Shown piece after piece: positions 17,682-27,523 of a stretch of 64,000 bases of DNA (the stretch's first letter is position 1; every line of letters begins with the position of its first letter). Origin of the DNA: Bradyrhizobium sp. RP6. Its GTDB lineage: Bacteria > Pseudomonadota > Alphaproteobacteria > Rhizobiales > Xanthobacteraceae. The DNA is taken from positions 124,001 through 188,000 of the forward strand of contig NZ_RQIT01000003.1 of NCBI RefSeq assembly GCF_003837805.1. Reading direction: 5' to 3'. Both the position numbers and the translations under genes were made by a program. Under the pieces are notes generated by a model. It saw only the letters and a program-made list of their open reading frames with translations. It was not told the origin of the DNA and made no database searches.

Positions 17682-18193
17682 GTGCCAACGCCTTCGGAAT
17701 GACGCAGCTGCATGCGCCGGTGCAGCGCCGTGATGCGGCCATCGCCGGTCGGCTGGTAGAACACCGAATAGCGCTTGGCCGTCTGCATGAAGGCTTCCGC
17801 GTCCGCCTGCTTCTTGACCTCGAAGGCGTCGAAGCCGGCGCGCAGCATGAACACGAACTGGTCGCGCAGCACCTGGCCGGTGGCGCGCAACTCGCCACGG
17901 TAATTGTAACGTTCTCGCAGCAGCCGTGCCTGGCTGTAGGCCCGCCCGTCGCGGAAGGTCGGGAACACCAGGGCGACGGCGGCGATCCTGCCGAGATACG
18001 GCACGAGTTCGGCGATGTCGCGATTGTTCGGCCAGATCACACCGACCTTGCCGGAGCGCTCGAGCAAGCCTTCGGCATCGCCAAGGAAACGCTCGGCCGG
18101 CACCAGAATGTCGCCGCGCTCGGGCAGCGGTGTATCGACGGCGAGCTTGACGAAGCCGTCGTCGACGATCTTTCCGCCGTTAACGAGTGGCAT
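17678..18193 (-). CDS. DUF934 protein of the sulfite-reduction operon
   Basis: A 171-residue protein of the DUF934 family: PLPERGDILVPAERFL near the N-terminus, then VIWPNNRDIAEL, FPTFRDGRAYSQARLLRERYNYRGELRATGQVLRDQ, and a C-terminal MQTAKRYSVFYQPTGDGR. The family is almost always next to cysI in proteobacteria but its function is not established. It has no signal peptide or membrane segment. It overlaps cysI by 14 bases and cysH by 4, so translation is probably coupled. Helping electron or substrate flow between CysH and CysI is only an inference. Confidence 0.88.
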   Translation of the reverse strand: MPLVNGGKIVDDGFVKLAVDTPLPERGDILVPAERFLGDAEGLLERSGKVGVIWPNNRDIAELVPYLGRIAAVALVFPTFRDGRAYSQARLLRERYNYRGELRATGQVLRDQFVFMLRAGFDAFEVKKQADAEAFMQTAKRYSVFYQPTGDGRITALHRRMQLRHSEGVGT

Positions 18194-19835
18194 AGACGCG
18201 CTCCTTGAAAGGTTCGACGCCGAGGCGCTTCACCGTGTCCATGAAAAGCTCTTCGGGCCGCTCGCGCAGCGCCAGATAGGCTTCCACGATGTCCTCGACA
18301 ACGTCTGCGACCTCGTCGAACTTGACGCCCGGCCCGATCAGAGTCCCGAGCGCGGCGTTCTCGTCGGCGCGGCCGCCGATGGTGATCTGGTAGACTTCCT
18401 CGCCGTTCTTCTCGACGCCGAGAATGCCGATATGGCCGACATGGTGATGCCCGCAGGCGTTGATGCACCCGGAGATGTTGATGTGGAGCCGGCCGATCAG
18501 ATTGGCGAGCTCGTGGTTGGCGAAGCGCCGCGTCAGCTCCTGTGCGATCGGGATCGAACGCGCATTCGCCAGCGAGCAATAATCGAGCCCCGGGCAGGCG
18601 ATGATGTCGGTGATCAGGTTGACGTTCGGTGTCGCCAGCCCGAGCTTGTCGAGCGCCTTCCACAGCGCCGGCAGGTCGCGCTTGGCGACATGCGGCAGCG
18701 CCAGGTTCTGCTCATGGCCGACGCGGATCTCGCCGAAGGAATATCTGTCGGCAAGATCGGCCAGCGCGTCCATCTGCTCGGCCGTGGCATCGCCCGGAGG
18801 CCCGCCGGTCGGCTTCAGCGAGATCGTGACGATCGAGTAGCCCTGAACCTTGTGCGGGGCCACCGAGTTCTTGCGCCATGCCTCGAAATCCGGATCGGCC
18901 GCGGCCTGCCGCAGTTCGTCGGGCATGTGCGGCAGCTTCTCGTAAGCCGGATAGGTGAAACGCGAGCGGATGTCCTCGATCACCTCGTCGTCGATCTGGA
19001 GCGAAGAGTTGCGGATGTGCTGCCACTCGTCCTCGACCTCGCGCGAGAACTTCTCGATGCCGAGCTCGTGCACCAGGATCTTGATGCGGGCCTTGTAGAT
19101 GTTGTCGCGGCGGCCGTACTGATTGTAGACGCGTAAGATAGCCTCGATGTAGCTGAGGATATCGCGGCCGTGCACGAAGTGCTTGATGGTCTTAGCGATG
19201 AACGGCGTGCGGCCGAGACCGCCGCCGACCAGCACCTCAAAGCCGGTCTCGCCCTTCTCGTTCTTGATCAGGCGCAGGCCGATGTCGTGGATCTTGATCG
19301 CGGCGCGGTCGTGATCCGAGGCGGTGATCGCAATCTTGAACTTGCGCGGCAGGAACGAGAATTCCGGATGCAGCGTGGTGTGCTGGCGGATCAGCTCCGA
19401 CCATATGCGGGGATCCTCTATCTCGCCGGGCGCGACGCCGGCCCACTGGTCCGAGGTGACGTTGCGCATGTTGTTGCCGGACGTCTGCATCGCATGGATG
19501 CCGACCTTGGCGAGGTCTTCGACCGCGTCCGGCAGCTCGGCAAGCTTGATCCAGTTGAACTGGATGTTCTGCCGGGTGGTGAAATGGCCGTAGCCGCGGT
19601 CGTATTTGCGCGCGACATGGGCGAGCGCCCGCAGCTGGTTGGTCGCCAGCGTGCCGTAGGGGATCGCGACGCGGAACATGTAGGCGTGCAGTTGCAGATA
19701 GACGCCGTTCTGAAGCCGCAGGATCTTGAACTCGTCCTCGGTGAGCTCGCCGGAAAGGCGGCGCTTCACCTGGTCGCGGAACTCCGAGACGCGCTCGTTG
19801 ACGAGCGTGCGGTCGATTTCGTCGTAAGCGTACAT
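18180..19835 (-). CDS. cysI: assimilatory sulfite reductase hemoprotein (siroheme/4Fe-4S)
   Basis: A 551-residue nitrite/sulfite reductase with two tandem ferredoxin-like plus siroheme halves. The cluster/siroheme cysteines are Cys414 and Cys420 (CPGLDYC) and Cys457 and Cys461 (GCINAC). Substrate-binding basic residues lie in HFTTRQNIQFNW (residues ~84-95). It reduces sulfite to sulfide by six electrons. No cysJ flavoprotein gene is present, so electrons probably come from ferredoxin. Sulfite rather than nitrite is favoured by the cysG-cysH context. Confidence 0.92.
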   Translation of the reverse strand: MYAYDEIDRTLVNERVSEFRDQVKRRLSGELTEDEFKILRLQNGVYLQLHAYMFRVAIPYGTLATNQLRALAHVARKYDRGYGHFTTRQNIQFNWIKLAELPDAVEDLAKVGIHAMQTSGNNMRNVTSDQWAGVAPGEIEDPRIWSELIRQHTTLHPEFSFLPRKFKIAITASDHDRAAIKIHDIGLRLIKNEKGETGFEVLVGGGLGRTPFIAKTIKHFVHGRDILSYIEAILRVYNQYGRRDNIYKARIKILVHELGIEKFSREVEDEWQHIRNSSLQIDDEVIEDIRSRFTYPAYEKLPHMPDELRQAAADPDFEAWRKNSVAPHKVQGYSIVTISLKPTGGPPGDATAEQMDALADLADRYSFGEIRVGHEQNLALPHVAKRDLPALWKALDKLGLATPNVNLITDIIACPGLDYCSLANARSIPIAQELTRRFANHELANLIGRLHINISGCINACGHHHVGHIGILGVEKNGEEVYQITIGGRADENAALGTLIGPGVKFDEVADVVEDIVEAYLALRERPEELFMDTVKRLGVEPFKERVYATR

Positions 19836-19846
19836 AAGAGAATGCC

Positions 19847-20164
19847 TTAAACCTGGGCCGGCTGCCCGATGGTGACGCCGGTGCGGCGGATCTGTTCACG
19901 CAGATTGCCGGGCAGAATCTTGCCGTCCTCGCCGACCTGCACGGGCGCGATATAGGGACCGATGGCGCCGACGTCATCGGCCACGGCTTCCGCAAGCAAC
20001 GCCCTGGCCTCGTCGGAGTTGCGCACGATCGCGGCTTCAGAGAGCTCCGCGGACCAGCCCTTGGCGGCGGTGCGGTAGACGACGATGCCGTCCCAGGTGC
20101 GGTTGGCGGTCACGATCGAAGGGCCGGCGATTTTGATCTTCTTCTGTTCAAGCGGGGAGGTCAT
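19847..20164 (-). CDS. DUF2849 protein of the sulfite-reduction operon
   Basis: A 105-residue soluble protein of the DUF2849 family. It lies between cysG and cysI in alphaproteobacteria. Visible features are NRTWDGIVVYRTAAKGWSAEL near the N-terminus and IRRTGVTIGQPAQV at the C-terminus. It has no signal peptide, metal motif or membrane segment. Its start overlaps the cysG stop by 4 bases and its stop lies 11 bases before cysI, so it is an integral operon member. Function is unknown; its fixed position suggests a small partner for CysI or for siroheme delivery. Confidence 0.85.
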   Translation of the reverse strand: MTSPLEQKKIKIAGPSIVTANRTWDGIVVYRTAAKGWSAELSEAAIVRNSDEARALLAEAVADDVGAIGPYIAPVQVGEDGKILPGNLREQIRRTGVTIGQPAQV

Positions 20165-21585
20165 TCGGCTGCATCCAGGAGGTCAGAGATGATTTGCTTG
20201 GGTGTCTGACGGCGAAGCGAGCCGGCATGCCGGACCACGTCGCCGATGATGAGGATGGCGGGACCACCTTGGGTCCGCCGCACGAGTTCGGGCAGGTCGC
20301 GCAGCGTGCCAACCGCGCCCTGCGCATCGGGCCGCGTGACGCGGGCGAACACGCCAACCGGCGTTTCCGGCGACCGGCCCGCGGCGAACAGGCCGGCGCG
20401 CACAGCCGGCGCCGCGGTCATGCCCATGTAGACCACGACGGTCATCTTGGTGTCGGTCAGCGTCGACCAATCCACGTTCTCGGCATCGCGCGCCTTGTGC
20501 GCGGTCAGGAAGGTGATGCGGGTCGCTTCATGACGGTAGGTGAGCGGCACCTCGAAGTCGGCGGCGCCGCCGAGCCCCGCGGTGATGCCGGGGATGATCG
20601 AAAAGGCGATGCCGGCGGCGCGCAGCGCTTCCACCTCTTCACCGCCACGGCCGAACACGAAGGGATCGCCGCCCTTCAGCCGCACCACACGCTGGCCGGC
20701 CTGCGCGGCTTCGATCATGCGCTTGTTGATGGCGTCCTGGCCGATGCCGGGCTTGCCGACACGACGGCCGACCGGCACGCGCGTGGTGTCGCGGCGGATG
20801 CGGTCGAGAATCTCGGACGAGACCAGCTCGTCATGGAAGACGATGTCCGCATCCTGCAACGCGCGCAGCGCCTTGATGGTGAGAAGGTCAGGATCGCCGG
20901 GGCCGGCGCCGACCAGCGCGACCGAGCCTTCCGGCTTGTCGGCGCGCGCGAATCCGGAGGGATCGGAGATAGCCTTGAGCGATGCGTCCGCTTCGCCCTT
21001 GCGGCCGGCGAGCACGGCGGCGCCGATCGGACCGTCGATGACGCGCTCCCAGAAGCGGCGGCGCAGTGGAAATTCGGCAATGCGCTCGTTGATGGACTTG
21101 CGGAATCCGCCGATGAATTCGGCAAGCTCGCCCATGCGGGCCGGCAGCAGCGCCTCGATCTTCTCGCGCACGCGCCGCGCCACCACCGGCGAGGTCCCGC
21201 CGGTGCCGACCGCGACCACGACATCGCCGCGGTCGACGATCGCCGGGAAGATGAAGCTGGAGTGCTCGAGGTCGTCCATGACGTTGACGGGCAGGCCGAG
21301 CGCCTTCGCCCGGACGGACATCGCGACGCCGACGTCGCCGGCACCCGCGCAGACAATGGCGATGACACCCGAGAGATCGGCGGTGAGCGGATCCCCGCCC
21401 GCGATTTCAACGCGCGCCGCGTCCTCGCAGCTGAGGCCAAAATCCTGATTGCCGTCGATCGCATGCACGCGGATGCGCGCGCCGGCAGCGGCGAGCACGC
21501 GCAGCTTGGCGCGCAAGAGCTCGCCCGCGCCGATGAGGACCACCGGACCGGCCTTGAGATCGAGAAACACCGGCAAGAACCGCAT
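20161..21585 (-). CDS. cysG: siroheme synthase (trifunctional CysG)
   Basis: A 474-residue two-domain enzyme. Residues 1-~205 are the precorrin-2 dehydrogenase/sirohydrochlorin ferrochelatase part (VVLIGAGELLRAKLRVL, GDVVVAVGTGGTSPVVARRVREKIE). From ~218 the uroporphyrinogen-III C-methyltransferase follows (VALVGAGPGDPDLLTIKALRAL, VRLKGGDPFVFGRGGEE). Together they make siroheme from uroporphyrinogen III for the CysI encoded in the same operon. It is the first gene of the minus-strand cys operon and divergent from cysD. The nucleotide motif reads GAGELLRAK rather than the usual GGGxVAxRK, a mild deviation. Confidence 0.93.
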   Translation of the reverse strand: MRFLPVFLDLKAGPVVLIGAGELLRAKLRVLAAAGARIRVHAIDGNQDFGLSCEDAARVEIAGGDPLTADLSGVIAIVCAGAGDVGVAMSVRAKALGLPVNVMDDLEHSSFIFPAIVDRGDVVVAVGTGGTSPVVARRVREKIEALLPARMGELAEFIGGFRKSINERIAEFPLRRRFWERVIDGPIGAAVLAGRKGEADASLKAISDPSGFARADKPEGSVALVGAGPGDPDLLTIKALRALQDADIVFHDELVSSEILDRIRRDTTRVPVGRRVGKPGIGQDAINKRMIEAAQAGQRVVRLKGGDPFVFGRGGEEVEALRAAGIAFSIIPGITAGLGGAADFEVPLTYRHEATRITFLTAHKARDAENVDWSTLTDTKMTVVVYMGMTAAPAVRAGLFAAGRSPETPVGVFARVTRPDAQGAVGTLRDLPELVRRTQGGPAILIIGDVVRHAGSLRRQTPKQIISDLLDAAE

Positions 21586-21718
21586 GCGCTACTCGCTTCC
21601 CCACAAACGGGGTTGACTGGAATTATTTTCTATATATGTCTCGTTCCGAGCGCGCAAAGAGAAAATTTTTTCTTCTCTTCCGCAGTGCAACTATAGAATT
21701 TTCGCCTCCAAACGCAAA
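21586..21718. promoter_or_regulatory. divergent cysG / cysD control region
   Basis: This 133-base gap is clearly more AT-rich than its surroundings. It holds TTGACT at 21614, TATATAT around 21633, an imperfect inverted repeat AAGAGAAAA...TTCTTCTCTT at 21657-21680, and CTATAG at 21691 that could serve as a -10 for cysD. It must contain promoters for both operons. A LysR-type sulfur regulator (CysB/Cbl-like) site is plausible, but I cannot define one. Confidence 0.5.
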
Positions 21719-22624
21719 GTGGCAGAGATGCATCTTCTCAAGGACGATTCCGCTGCTGATCGACTGAGCAATCCGGCGCTGGCTGAGCGCGTGCGCGCGC
21801 AAGAATTTGCTGCCGAACTTGCCCCGAGCATGGACCATCTCGACCAGCTCGAAGCGCAGAGCGTCTACATCTTCCGTGAGGCCTTTGCCCGGCTGAAGAA
21901 GATCGCCCTGCTGTGGTCGCTGGGCAAGGACTCCAACGTCATGATCTGGTTGGCGCGGAAAGCGTTCTTCGGCAAGATGCCGTTTCCCGCCCTTCACGTC
22001 GATACCGGCAAGAAGTTTCCGGAGATGTATCGCTTCCGCGATCACTACAGCAAGGAGTGGGATCTCGATTTGCGCGTCGAGCCGTGCCCGCCGATCGATG
22101 CCGTCGACCCGACGCTGCCGCCGGCCGCGCGCTCCGCCGCGCGCAAGACCGAAGGCCTCAAGATGGCGCTCGCCAAGTACGGCTTTGACGGTCTGATCGC
22201 CGGCATCCGCCGCGACGAGGAGGCAACGCGCGCCAAGGAGCGCGTGTTCTCGCCGCGCGGCCTGGAGGGCAATTGGGACGTGCGTGACCAGCCGCCGGAG
22301 TTCTGGGATCACTTCAATGCGTCGCCGCCGCAAGGCGCGCATTTGCGCATCCATCCGATCCTGCATTGGACCGAGGCCGACATCTGGGCCTACACCAAGC
22401 GCGAGAACATCCCGATCATCCCGCTGTATCTCGCAAAGAACGGCAAGCGTTATCGCTCGCTGGGTGACCAGGACATCACCAATCCGGTTGCCTCGAATGC
22501 CTCAAACATCGACGAGATCCTGATCGAGCTCGAACAGACCAAGGTGCCGGAGCGCTCGGGGCGCGCGCTCGACCACGAGACCGAGGACGCTTTTGAGCGC
22601 CTGCGCGTCGCCGGCTATCTCTGA
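21719..22624 (+). CDS. cysD: sulfate adenylyltransferase subunit 2
   Basis: A ~301-residue ATP-PP-loop enzyme; the PP-loop reads SLGKDSNVM, as in CysD/NodP. Later segments [36 protein letters not shown] and [18 protein letters not shown] are typical. With CysN it converts sulfate and ATP to APS. The frame opens with GTG at 21719; ATG at 21728 ([11 protein letters not shown]) is an equally good start. cysNC follows 22 bases after the stop. Confidence 0.93.
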   Translation: MAEMHLLKDDSAADRLSNPALAERVRAQEFAAELAPSMDHLDQLEAQSVYIFREAFARLKKIALLWSLGKDSNVMIWLARKAFFGKMPFPALHVDTGKKFPEMYRFRDHYSKEWDLDLRVEPCPPIDAVDPTLPPAARSAARKTEGLKMALAKYGFDGLIAGIRRDEEATRAKERVFSPRGLEGNWDVRDQPPEFWDHFNASPPQGAHLRIHPILHWTEADIWAYTKRENIPIIPLYLAKNGKRYRSLGDQDITNPVASNASNIDEILIELEQTKVPERSGRALDHETEDAFERLRVAGYL

Positions 22625-22646
22625 CCTCAAGGACGCGAGCGCCCGC

Positions 22647-24563
22647 ATGAACATGATCGTCACCCCGGCTTCGTCCGCCACTCCGAACGGCACCACGCGT
22701 CCCCAGGTGCGCATCGTCATCGTCGGCCATGTCGACCACGGCAAGTCGACGCTGGTCGGCCGCCTCCTGCATGAGACCGGCAGCCTGCCCGAGGGCAAGC
22801 TCGAAATGCTGAAAGCCGTCAGCGCGCGCCGCGGCATGCCGTTCGAATGGTCGTTCCTGCTCGACGCGCTCCAGACCGAGCGCGACCAGGGCATCACCAT
22901 CGACACCACGCAGATCCGCTTCCGCACCAATTCGCGCGACATCGTGCTGATCGACGCGCCCGGCCACGCCGAGTTCCTGCGCAACATGATCACCGGCGCC
23001 TCGCAGGCCGACGGCGCGGTGCTGATCATCGACGCGCTCGAGGGCGTGCGCGACCAGACCAGGCGGCACGGCTATCTCCTGCATCTGCTCGGCGTGAAGC
23101 AGGTCGCAGTCGTCGTCAACAAGATGGACCGCGTCGATTTTTCGGACCTGCGCTTCAAGGACATCAGCGACGAGATCTCCGCGCATCTCAGCGGCCTCGG
23201 CGTGACGCCGACGGCTGTGATCCCGATCTCCGCGCGCGACGGCGACGGCGTCGCCGGGCGAACCGACCGGATCGGCTGGTACAAAGGGCCGACCGTGGTC
23301 GAGGCGCTCGACCGGCTCGAGCCGGCACGGGCGCTGGAAGCGCTGGCGTTGCGGCTGCCGGTGCAGGCGATCTACAAGTTCGACGACCGGCGCATTGTCG
23401 CCGGCCGCATCGAATCCGGCAGCCTGCTTGCCGGCGACGAGATCGTGATCATGCCGGCCGGCAAGATTGCCCGGATCAAGACCGTCGAGAGCTGGCCGGT
23501 GACACCGGTGGCTGGACGGCAGGGCGCCGGCCGCTCGGTCGGCATCACGCTCGACCGCGAGCTGTTCATCGAGCGCGGCGACATCATCGCGCATGCAGAC
23601 AGCGCGCCACGCGAAACGCGCCGGCTGCGCGCACGCATCTTCTGGCTGCACGACAAGCCGCTTGCCAAGGGTGACCAGATCCTGGTGCGCTGCGGGCCGA
23701 AGGAAAGCCGCGCCACCGTGGTGGCGATCGAGAAGGCGGTCGATCCGGGCGAGCTCTCGAGCACCGAGAACAAGGCGATCGCCCGCAACCATGTCGGCGA
23801 GATCGACATTTCGCTGTCGAATCCGATCGCCACCGATCCCTACACCGAGAACCCCCGCACCGGCCGTCTCGTGATCGAGGTCGCGGGGCGCATCGCCGGC
23901 GGCGGCCTGGTGCTGTCGGTCGATGCCGGCCAGCGTGCCGTGCCGGTCGACATCGTGCCGGTGGAATCGGCGCTGCGTAGCGACGAGCGCTCGGCCCGCT
24001 ACCGCCACAATGGCGCCGTGGTCTGGCTCACCGGCCTGCCGGCCTCCGGCAAGTCGACGCTGGCGCGGGCGCTGGAGCGGCGTCTCTTCACCAATGGCGG
24101 CTCGCCGATCCTGCTCGACGGCGACACGCTGCGCGCCGGGCTCAACAGCGATCTCGGCTTCTCCGCCACTGATCGCAGCGAGAATATCCGCCGCCTCGCC
24201 GAGGTCGCGACGCATCTCGCCCGCAACGGCCACATCGCCATCGTCGCCGCGGTCTCGCCCGCGCGCGAGGACCGCGCAGCCGCGCGCCGCATTGCCGATA
24301 CCGCGTTCCGCGAGATCCACGTCGCGACACCGGCCGAGATCTGCGAGGAGCGCGATCCCAAGGGCCATTACAAGAAGGCTCGCGCCGGCGCGCTCGCCTC
24401 GTTCACCGGCATCGGCAACGACTACGAGAAGCCCGAGGCGGCGGAGCTCGTGATCGACACGTCGAGGCGAACGGTCGCGGAGGCGGCCGACGAGATCGAG
24501 CGCATGCTGAAGACGACCGGCGTGCTGTTCGACGAGGTCGTGGACCTCGCGGCGAATATTTGA
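22647..24563 (+). CDS. cysNC: bifunctional sulfate adenylyltransferase subunit 1 / adenylylsulfate kinase
   Basis: A 638-residue fusion. Residues ~20-450 are the CysN GTPase: G1 GHVDHGKS (27-34), G3 as DAPGH, G4 NKMD, followed by EF-Tu-like beta-barrel domains. Residues ~455-638 are the CysC APS kinase with P-loop GLPASGKS (463-470) and a terminal [17 protein letters not shown]. It drives APS synthesis by GTP hydrolysis and phosphorylates APS to PAPS. The layout equals rhizobial NodQ, but no nod genes are nearby. I chose ATG 22647; an upstream in-frame TTG lies inside cysD. Confidence 0.93.
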   Translation: MNMIVTPASSATPNGTTRPQVRIVIVGHVDHGKSTLVGRLLHETGSLPEGKLEMLKAVSARRGMPFEWSFLLDALQTERDQGITIDTTQIRFRTNSRDIVLIDAPGHAEFLRNMITGASQADGAVLIIDALEGVRDQTRRHGYLLHLLGVKQVAVVVNKMDRVDFSDLRFKDISDEISAHLSGLGVTPTAVIPISARDGDGVAGRTDRIGWYKGPTVVEALDRLEPARALEALALRLPVQAIYKFDDRRIVAGRIESGSLLAGDEIVIMPAGKIARIKTVESWPVTPVAGRQGAGRSVGITLDRELFIERGDIIAHADSAPRETRRLRARIFWLHDKPLAKGDQILVRCGPKESRATVVAIEKAVDPGELSSTENKAIARNHVGEIDISLSNPIATDPYTENPRTGRLVIEVAGRIAGGGLVLSVDAGQRAVPVDIVPVESALRSDERSARYRHNGAVVWLTGLPASGKSTLARALERRLFTNGGSPILLDGDTLRAGLNSDLGFSATDRSENIRRLAEVATHLARNGHIAIVAAVSPAREDRAAARRIADTAFREIHVATPAEICEERDPKGHYKKARAGALASFTGIGNDYEKPEAAELVIDTSRRTVAEAADEIERMLKTTGVLFDEVVDLAANI

Positions 24564-24610
24564 GGCACGTGCATTCGTTGGTGCGCTCGCTGCCGCCAAC
24601 ACTGGCAGTG

Positions 24611-24760
24611 CGTTCCCTCCTCCCTTGCGGGGGAGGGTTAGGGAGAGGGGTCTACACGGGGACTCTCTCCATCAGCGCGAACTGATTTCACGCCGAACTC
24701 CGACACACCTTTTGCTGGGCCACCCCTCTCCCCCGCCCTCCGGGGCAGGGAGCGCAGTAG
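24611..24760. repeat. intergenic inverted-repeat element (GGGAGAGGGGT arms)
   Basis: The 400-base gap between cysNC and glcB has no credible gene. Its centre holds an element with arms GGGAGAGGGGT (24641-24651) and ACCCCTCTCCC (24722-24732), perfect inverted repeats. Each lies beside its own small hairpin (CTCCCTTGCGGGGGAG; CCCTCCGGGGCAGGG). The rest of the gap contains TTGACA at 24819 and a 13-base palindrome ACCCCCTGGGGGT at 24833, which may belong to glcB control. Confidence 0.6.
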
Positions 24761-24964
24761 CGCGCGTGGCACGAAGTTGGGCTCAAACTTGTAAAACGCG
24801 CTGCGTCCCTCCCTCTCCTTGACATTTTGACAACCCCCTGGGGGTCTTCTCACGGCCTTGATTTTGGGGCTAATAGGCCCCGAAAGTCGCCCTGCGTGGG
24901 CGCATTTTGCTGCTGACGGGTCAAAAGCAGCCAAAAACAGCCATTTCCAACAAGAAAGCCCATC

Positions 24965-27130
24965 ATGAAACGCGTCGACGCCCACGGATTGAAGATCGCC
25001 CCTGTTCTGTTTGACTTCATCGCCAAGGAAGCGGCCCCGAAAACCGGGATCGCGCCGGATGCGTTCTGGGCCGGGCTTGCCGCCATCATCAAGGAAATGG
25101 GGCCGAAGAACCGGTCGCTGCTCGCATTCCGCGACACGCTTCAGGCCAAGATCGACGACTGGCATCGTGCCAACAAGGGCAAGGGGTTCGACCTCGCCGC
25201 CTATACCGCCTTCCTCAAGGAGATCGGCTATCTCGTCCCGGAGCCGGCGACTCAGAAGGTCGAGACGGCCAATGTCGACGAGGAGATTGGCCGGATCTGC
25301 GGCCCGCAGCTCGTCGTGCCCCTCACCAATGCACGCTATGCGCTGAACGCGGCGAACGCACGCTGGGGCTCGCTCTATGACGCGTTCTACGGCACCGACG
25401 CGATTCCTCACGACGCTGCCGAGAGCGGCAAGGGCTACAACAAGGCGCGCGGCGACAAGGTGATCGCCAAGGCCAAGGCGTTTCTCGATGCCGCCGTCCC
25501 GCTCGCGACCGGCAGCCACACCGACGTCACCGCCTACAGCGTCGTCGCGGGCCAGCTCGCGGTGAAGCTGAAGAGCGGCAACGCCACCGCACTGAAGAAC
25601 GCCGCACAGTTCGCCGGCTTCCAGGGCGATGCGGCGGCGCCGAGCGCGGTGCTGCTCGTCAACAACGGCCTGCATATCGAGGTCAAGATCGACCGCAGCA
25701 GCGCGATCGGCAAGGACGATCCGGCCGGCGTCGCCGACATGATCATGGAGGCCGCGGTCTCCACCATTCTCGACATGGAGGACTCGGTCGCCGCGGTCGA
25801 TGCCGAGGACAAGGTGCTGGTCTACCGCAACACGCTCGGCCTGATGAACGGCACGCTGTCAGCCGATTTCGAGAAGGGCGGCAAGACGCTGACGCGCTCG
25901 CTCAACCCCGATCGCAGCTACAAGACCCCGGACGGCACGGGCGAGCTCAAGCTGCACGGCCGCAGCCTGCTGTTGATGCGCAATTGCGGTCACCACATGT
26001 TCACCGACGCCGTGCTGGACGAGAAGGGCGAGGAAGTCCCGGAAGGCCTGCTCGATGCCGCCGTGTCCGGCCTTCTCGCCATTCACGACCTCAAGGGCCT
26101 CTCCAAGTTCAAGAACAGCCGCACGGGATCTGCCTATATCGTCAAGCCGAAGATGCACGGCCCCGACGAGGTGTCGCTGACCTGCGAGATCTTCGACCGC
26201 GTCGAGAAGATGCTGGGCCTGCCCGAGAACACGCTCAAGGTCGGCATCATGGACGAGGAGCGGCGCACCACCGTCAACCTCAAGGCCTGCATCCAGCGCG
26301 CCTCCAAGCGCATCATGTTCATCAACACCGGCTTCCTCGACCGCACCGGCGACGAGATCCACACCTCGATGGAAGCGGGCCCGATGATCCGCAAGAACGA
26401 GATGAAGGCGCAGGCCTGGATCAAGGCCTATGAGGACTGGAACGTCGACATGGGCCTGACCTGTGGCCTGCCCGGCCACGCCCAGATCGGCAAGGGCATG
26501 TGGGCTGCGCCCGACAAGATGGCGGACATGCTGGCGCAGAAGCTCGGCCATCCGCAGGCGGGCGCCACCACCGCCTGGGTGCCCTCCCCGACCGCGGCGA
26601 CGCTGCACGCACTGCACTACCACCAGGTCAACGTCATCGCGCGCCAGCAGGAACTCACCAAGGGCGGCCCGCGCGCGAAGCTGTCGGACATCCTCACCAT
26701 CCCGGTGTCGAAGTCGAACTGGGCGCCAGATGACGTCAAGCAGGAGATCGACAACAATTGCCAGGGCATCCTCGGCTACGTCGTGCGCTGGATCGACCAG
26801 GGCGTCGGCTGCTCCAAGGTGCCCGACATCCACGATGTCGGCCTGATGGAAGACCGCGCCACCTTGCGCATCTCCAGCCAGCATCTCGCCAACTGGCTGC
26901 ACCAGGGTGTGATCACCGAGGCGCAGGTGATGGAATCGCTGAAGCGCATGGCCATCGTCGTCGACAAGCAGAACGCGGGCGATGCCATCTACAAGCCGAT
27001 GGCGCCCGCCTTCGACGGCGTCGCCTTCAAGGCGGCCTGCGACCTCATCTTCAAAGGCCGCGAGCAGCCGAACGGCTACACCGAATACATCCTCACCGCC
27101 CGCCGCCGCGAGGCCAAGGCGCTGGGTTGA
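24965..27130 (+). CDS. glcB: malate synthase G
   Basis: A 721-residue protein of the long monomeric malate synthase G class. Diagnostic segments are [66 protein letters not shown] and [22 protein letters not shown], which hold the metal and glyoxylate-binding acidic and Arg residues. It condenses glyoxylate with acetyl-CoA to malate in the glyoxylate bypass. It stands alone; isocitrate lyase is not in the window. The stop codon lies inside a 16-base tandem repeat, and an intrinsic terminator follows. Confidence 0.95.
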   Translation: MKRVDAHGLKIAPVLFDFIAKEAAPKTGIAPDAFWAGLAAIIKEMGPKNRSLLAFRDTLQAKIDDWHRANKGKGFDLAAYTAFLKEIGYLVPEPATQKVETANVDEEIGRICGPQLVVPLTNARYALNAANARWGSLYDAFYGTDAIPHDAAESGKGYNKARGDKVIAKAKAFLDAAVPLATGSHTDVTAYSVVAGQLAVKLKSGNATALKNAAQFAGFQGDAAAPSAVLLVNNGLHIEVKIDRSSAIGKDDPAGVADMIMEAAVSTILDMEDSVAAVDAEDKVLVYRNTLGLMNGTLSADFEKGGKTLTRSLNPDRSYKTPDGTGELKLHGRSLLLMRNCGHHMFTDAVLDEKGEEVPEGLLDAAVSGLLAIHDLKGLSKFKNSRTGSAYIVKPKMHGPDEVSLTCEIFDRVEKMLGLPENTLKVGIMDEERRTTVNLKACIQRASKRIMFINTGFLDRTGDEIHTSMEAGPMIRKNEMKAQAWIKAYEDWNVDMGLTCGLPGHAQIGKGMWAAPDKMADMLAQKLGHPQAGATTAWVPSPTAATLHALHYHQVNVIARQQELTKGGPRAKLSDILTIPVSKSNWAPDDVKQEIDNNCQGILGYVVRWIDQGVGCSKVPDIHDVGLMEDRATLRISSQHLANWLHQGVITEAQVMESLKRMAIVVDKQNAGDAIYKPMAPAFDGVAFKAACDLIFKGREQPNGYTEYILTARRREAKALG

Positions 27131-27179
27131 GAAGGCGCTGGGTTGAGAAGGCGCTTGGCTGAGAAGGTGCTTGGCCGAG
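27116..27179. repeat. 16-bp tandem repeat, four copies, spanning the glcB stop codon
   Basis: Units at 27116, 27132, 27148 and 27164 read AAGGCGCTGGGTTGAG (two identical), then AAGGCGCTTGGCTGAG and AAGGTGCTTGGCCGAG. The first unit encodes the last residues Lys-Ala-Leu-Gly and the stop of glcB. The remaining three are untranslated because each lies after the TGA. The decay of copies 3 and 4 points to an older expansion. Confidence 0.85.
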
Positions 27180-27200
27180 CTGATCTGTTGAATATCAAGA

Positions 27201-27225
27201 GCCCCGGCCATCGCCGGGGCTTTTT
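27201..27225 (+). terminator. intrinsic terminator of glcB
   Basis: GCCCCGGC (27201-27208) pairs with GCCGGGGC (27213-27220) over a four-base loop, followed directly by TTTTT. It is a classical Rho-independent terminator 70 bases after the glcB stop. Confidence 0.9.
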
Positions 27226-27267
27226 GGTGCGCACTCGTATCGCGGACGAAACGTCGCGATACGGGGC

Positions 27268-27293
27268 GGAACCGGCTGCGCGAGCCTCGCGTT
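27268..27293 (+). promoter_or_regulatory. EcfG-type promoter for the csbD-family gene
   Basis: GGAAC (27268-27272), 17 nt, CGTT (27290-27293), a perfect match to the EcfG/SigT consensus, 30 bases upstream of the ATG at 27323. Confidence 0.75.
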
Positions 27294-27322
27294 GTCTGGC
27301 CATCAACCCATGGGAGATGGTC

Positions 27323-27523
27323 ATGGACTGGAATCGGATCGAAGGAAACTGGAAGCAGTTCAAGGGCTCGGCCAAGGAGAAGTGGGGCAAGCTCACCGAC
27401 GACGACCTTCAACTGATCGAGGGCCGCCGCGAACAGCTCGAGGGCCGCCTGCAGGAACGTTATGGCAAGGCCAAGGACCAGGTTCGTCAGGACGTCGACG
27501 ACTGGCTGAAAGGGCTGCACTAG
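27323..27523 (+). CDS. CsbD family general stress protein
   Basis: A 66-residue protein with an almost end-to-end CsbD domain: MDWNRIEGNWKQFKGSAKEKWGKLTDDDL, then GRREQLEGRLQERYGKAKDQ. CsbD proteins are small, hydrophilic and stress-induced, of unknown biochemical role. ATG 27323 has GGGAG six bases upstream and begins at the conserved MDWN; ATG 27317 is an alternative. The EcfG promoter just upstream supports stress induction. The stop codon TAG is the first triplet of a dispersed repeat (27521-27615). Confidence 0.9.
   Translation: MDWNRIEGNWKQFKGSAKEKWGKLTDDDLQLIEGRREQLEGRLQERYGKAKDQVRQDVDDWLKGLH

Noticed and set aside
22593..24563. cysNC starting at 22593
   Set aside because: This would be a TTG inside cysD; ATG 22647 gives the normal N-terminus before GHVDHGKS.
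22476..24602. 708-codon open frame opposite cysNC
   Set aside because: A shadow of a high-GC gene; the translation has no recognisable motif, whereas cysNC matches end to end.
25859..27520. 553-codon open frame opposite glcB running into the csbD gene
   Set aside because: It crosses the tandem repeat, the terminator and a promoter of the opposite strand; no family resemblance.
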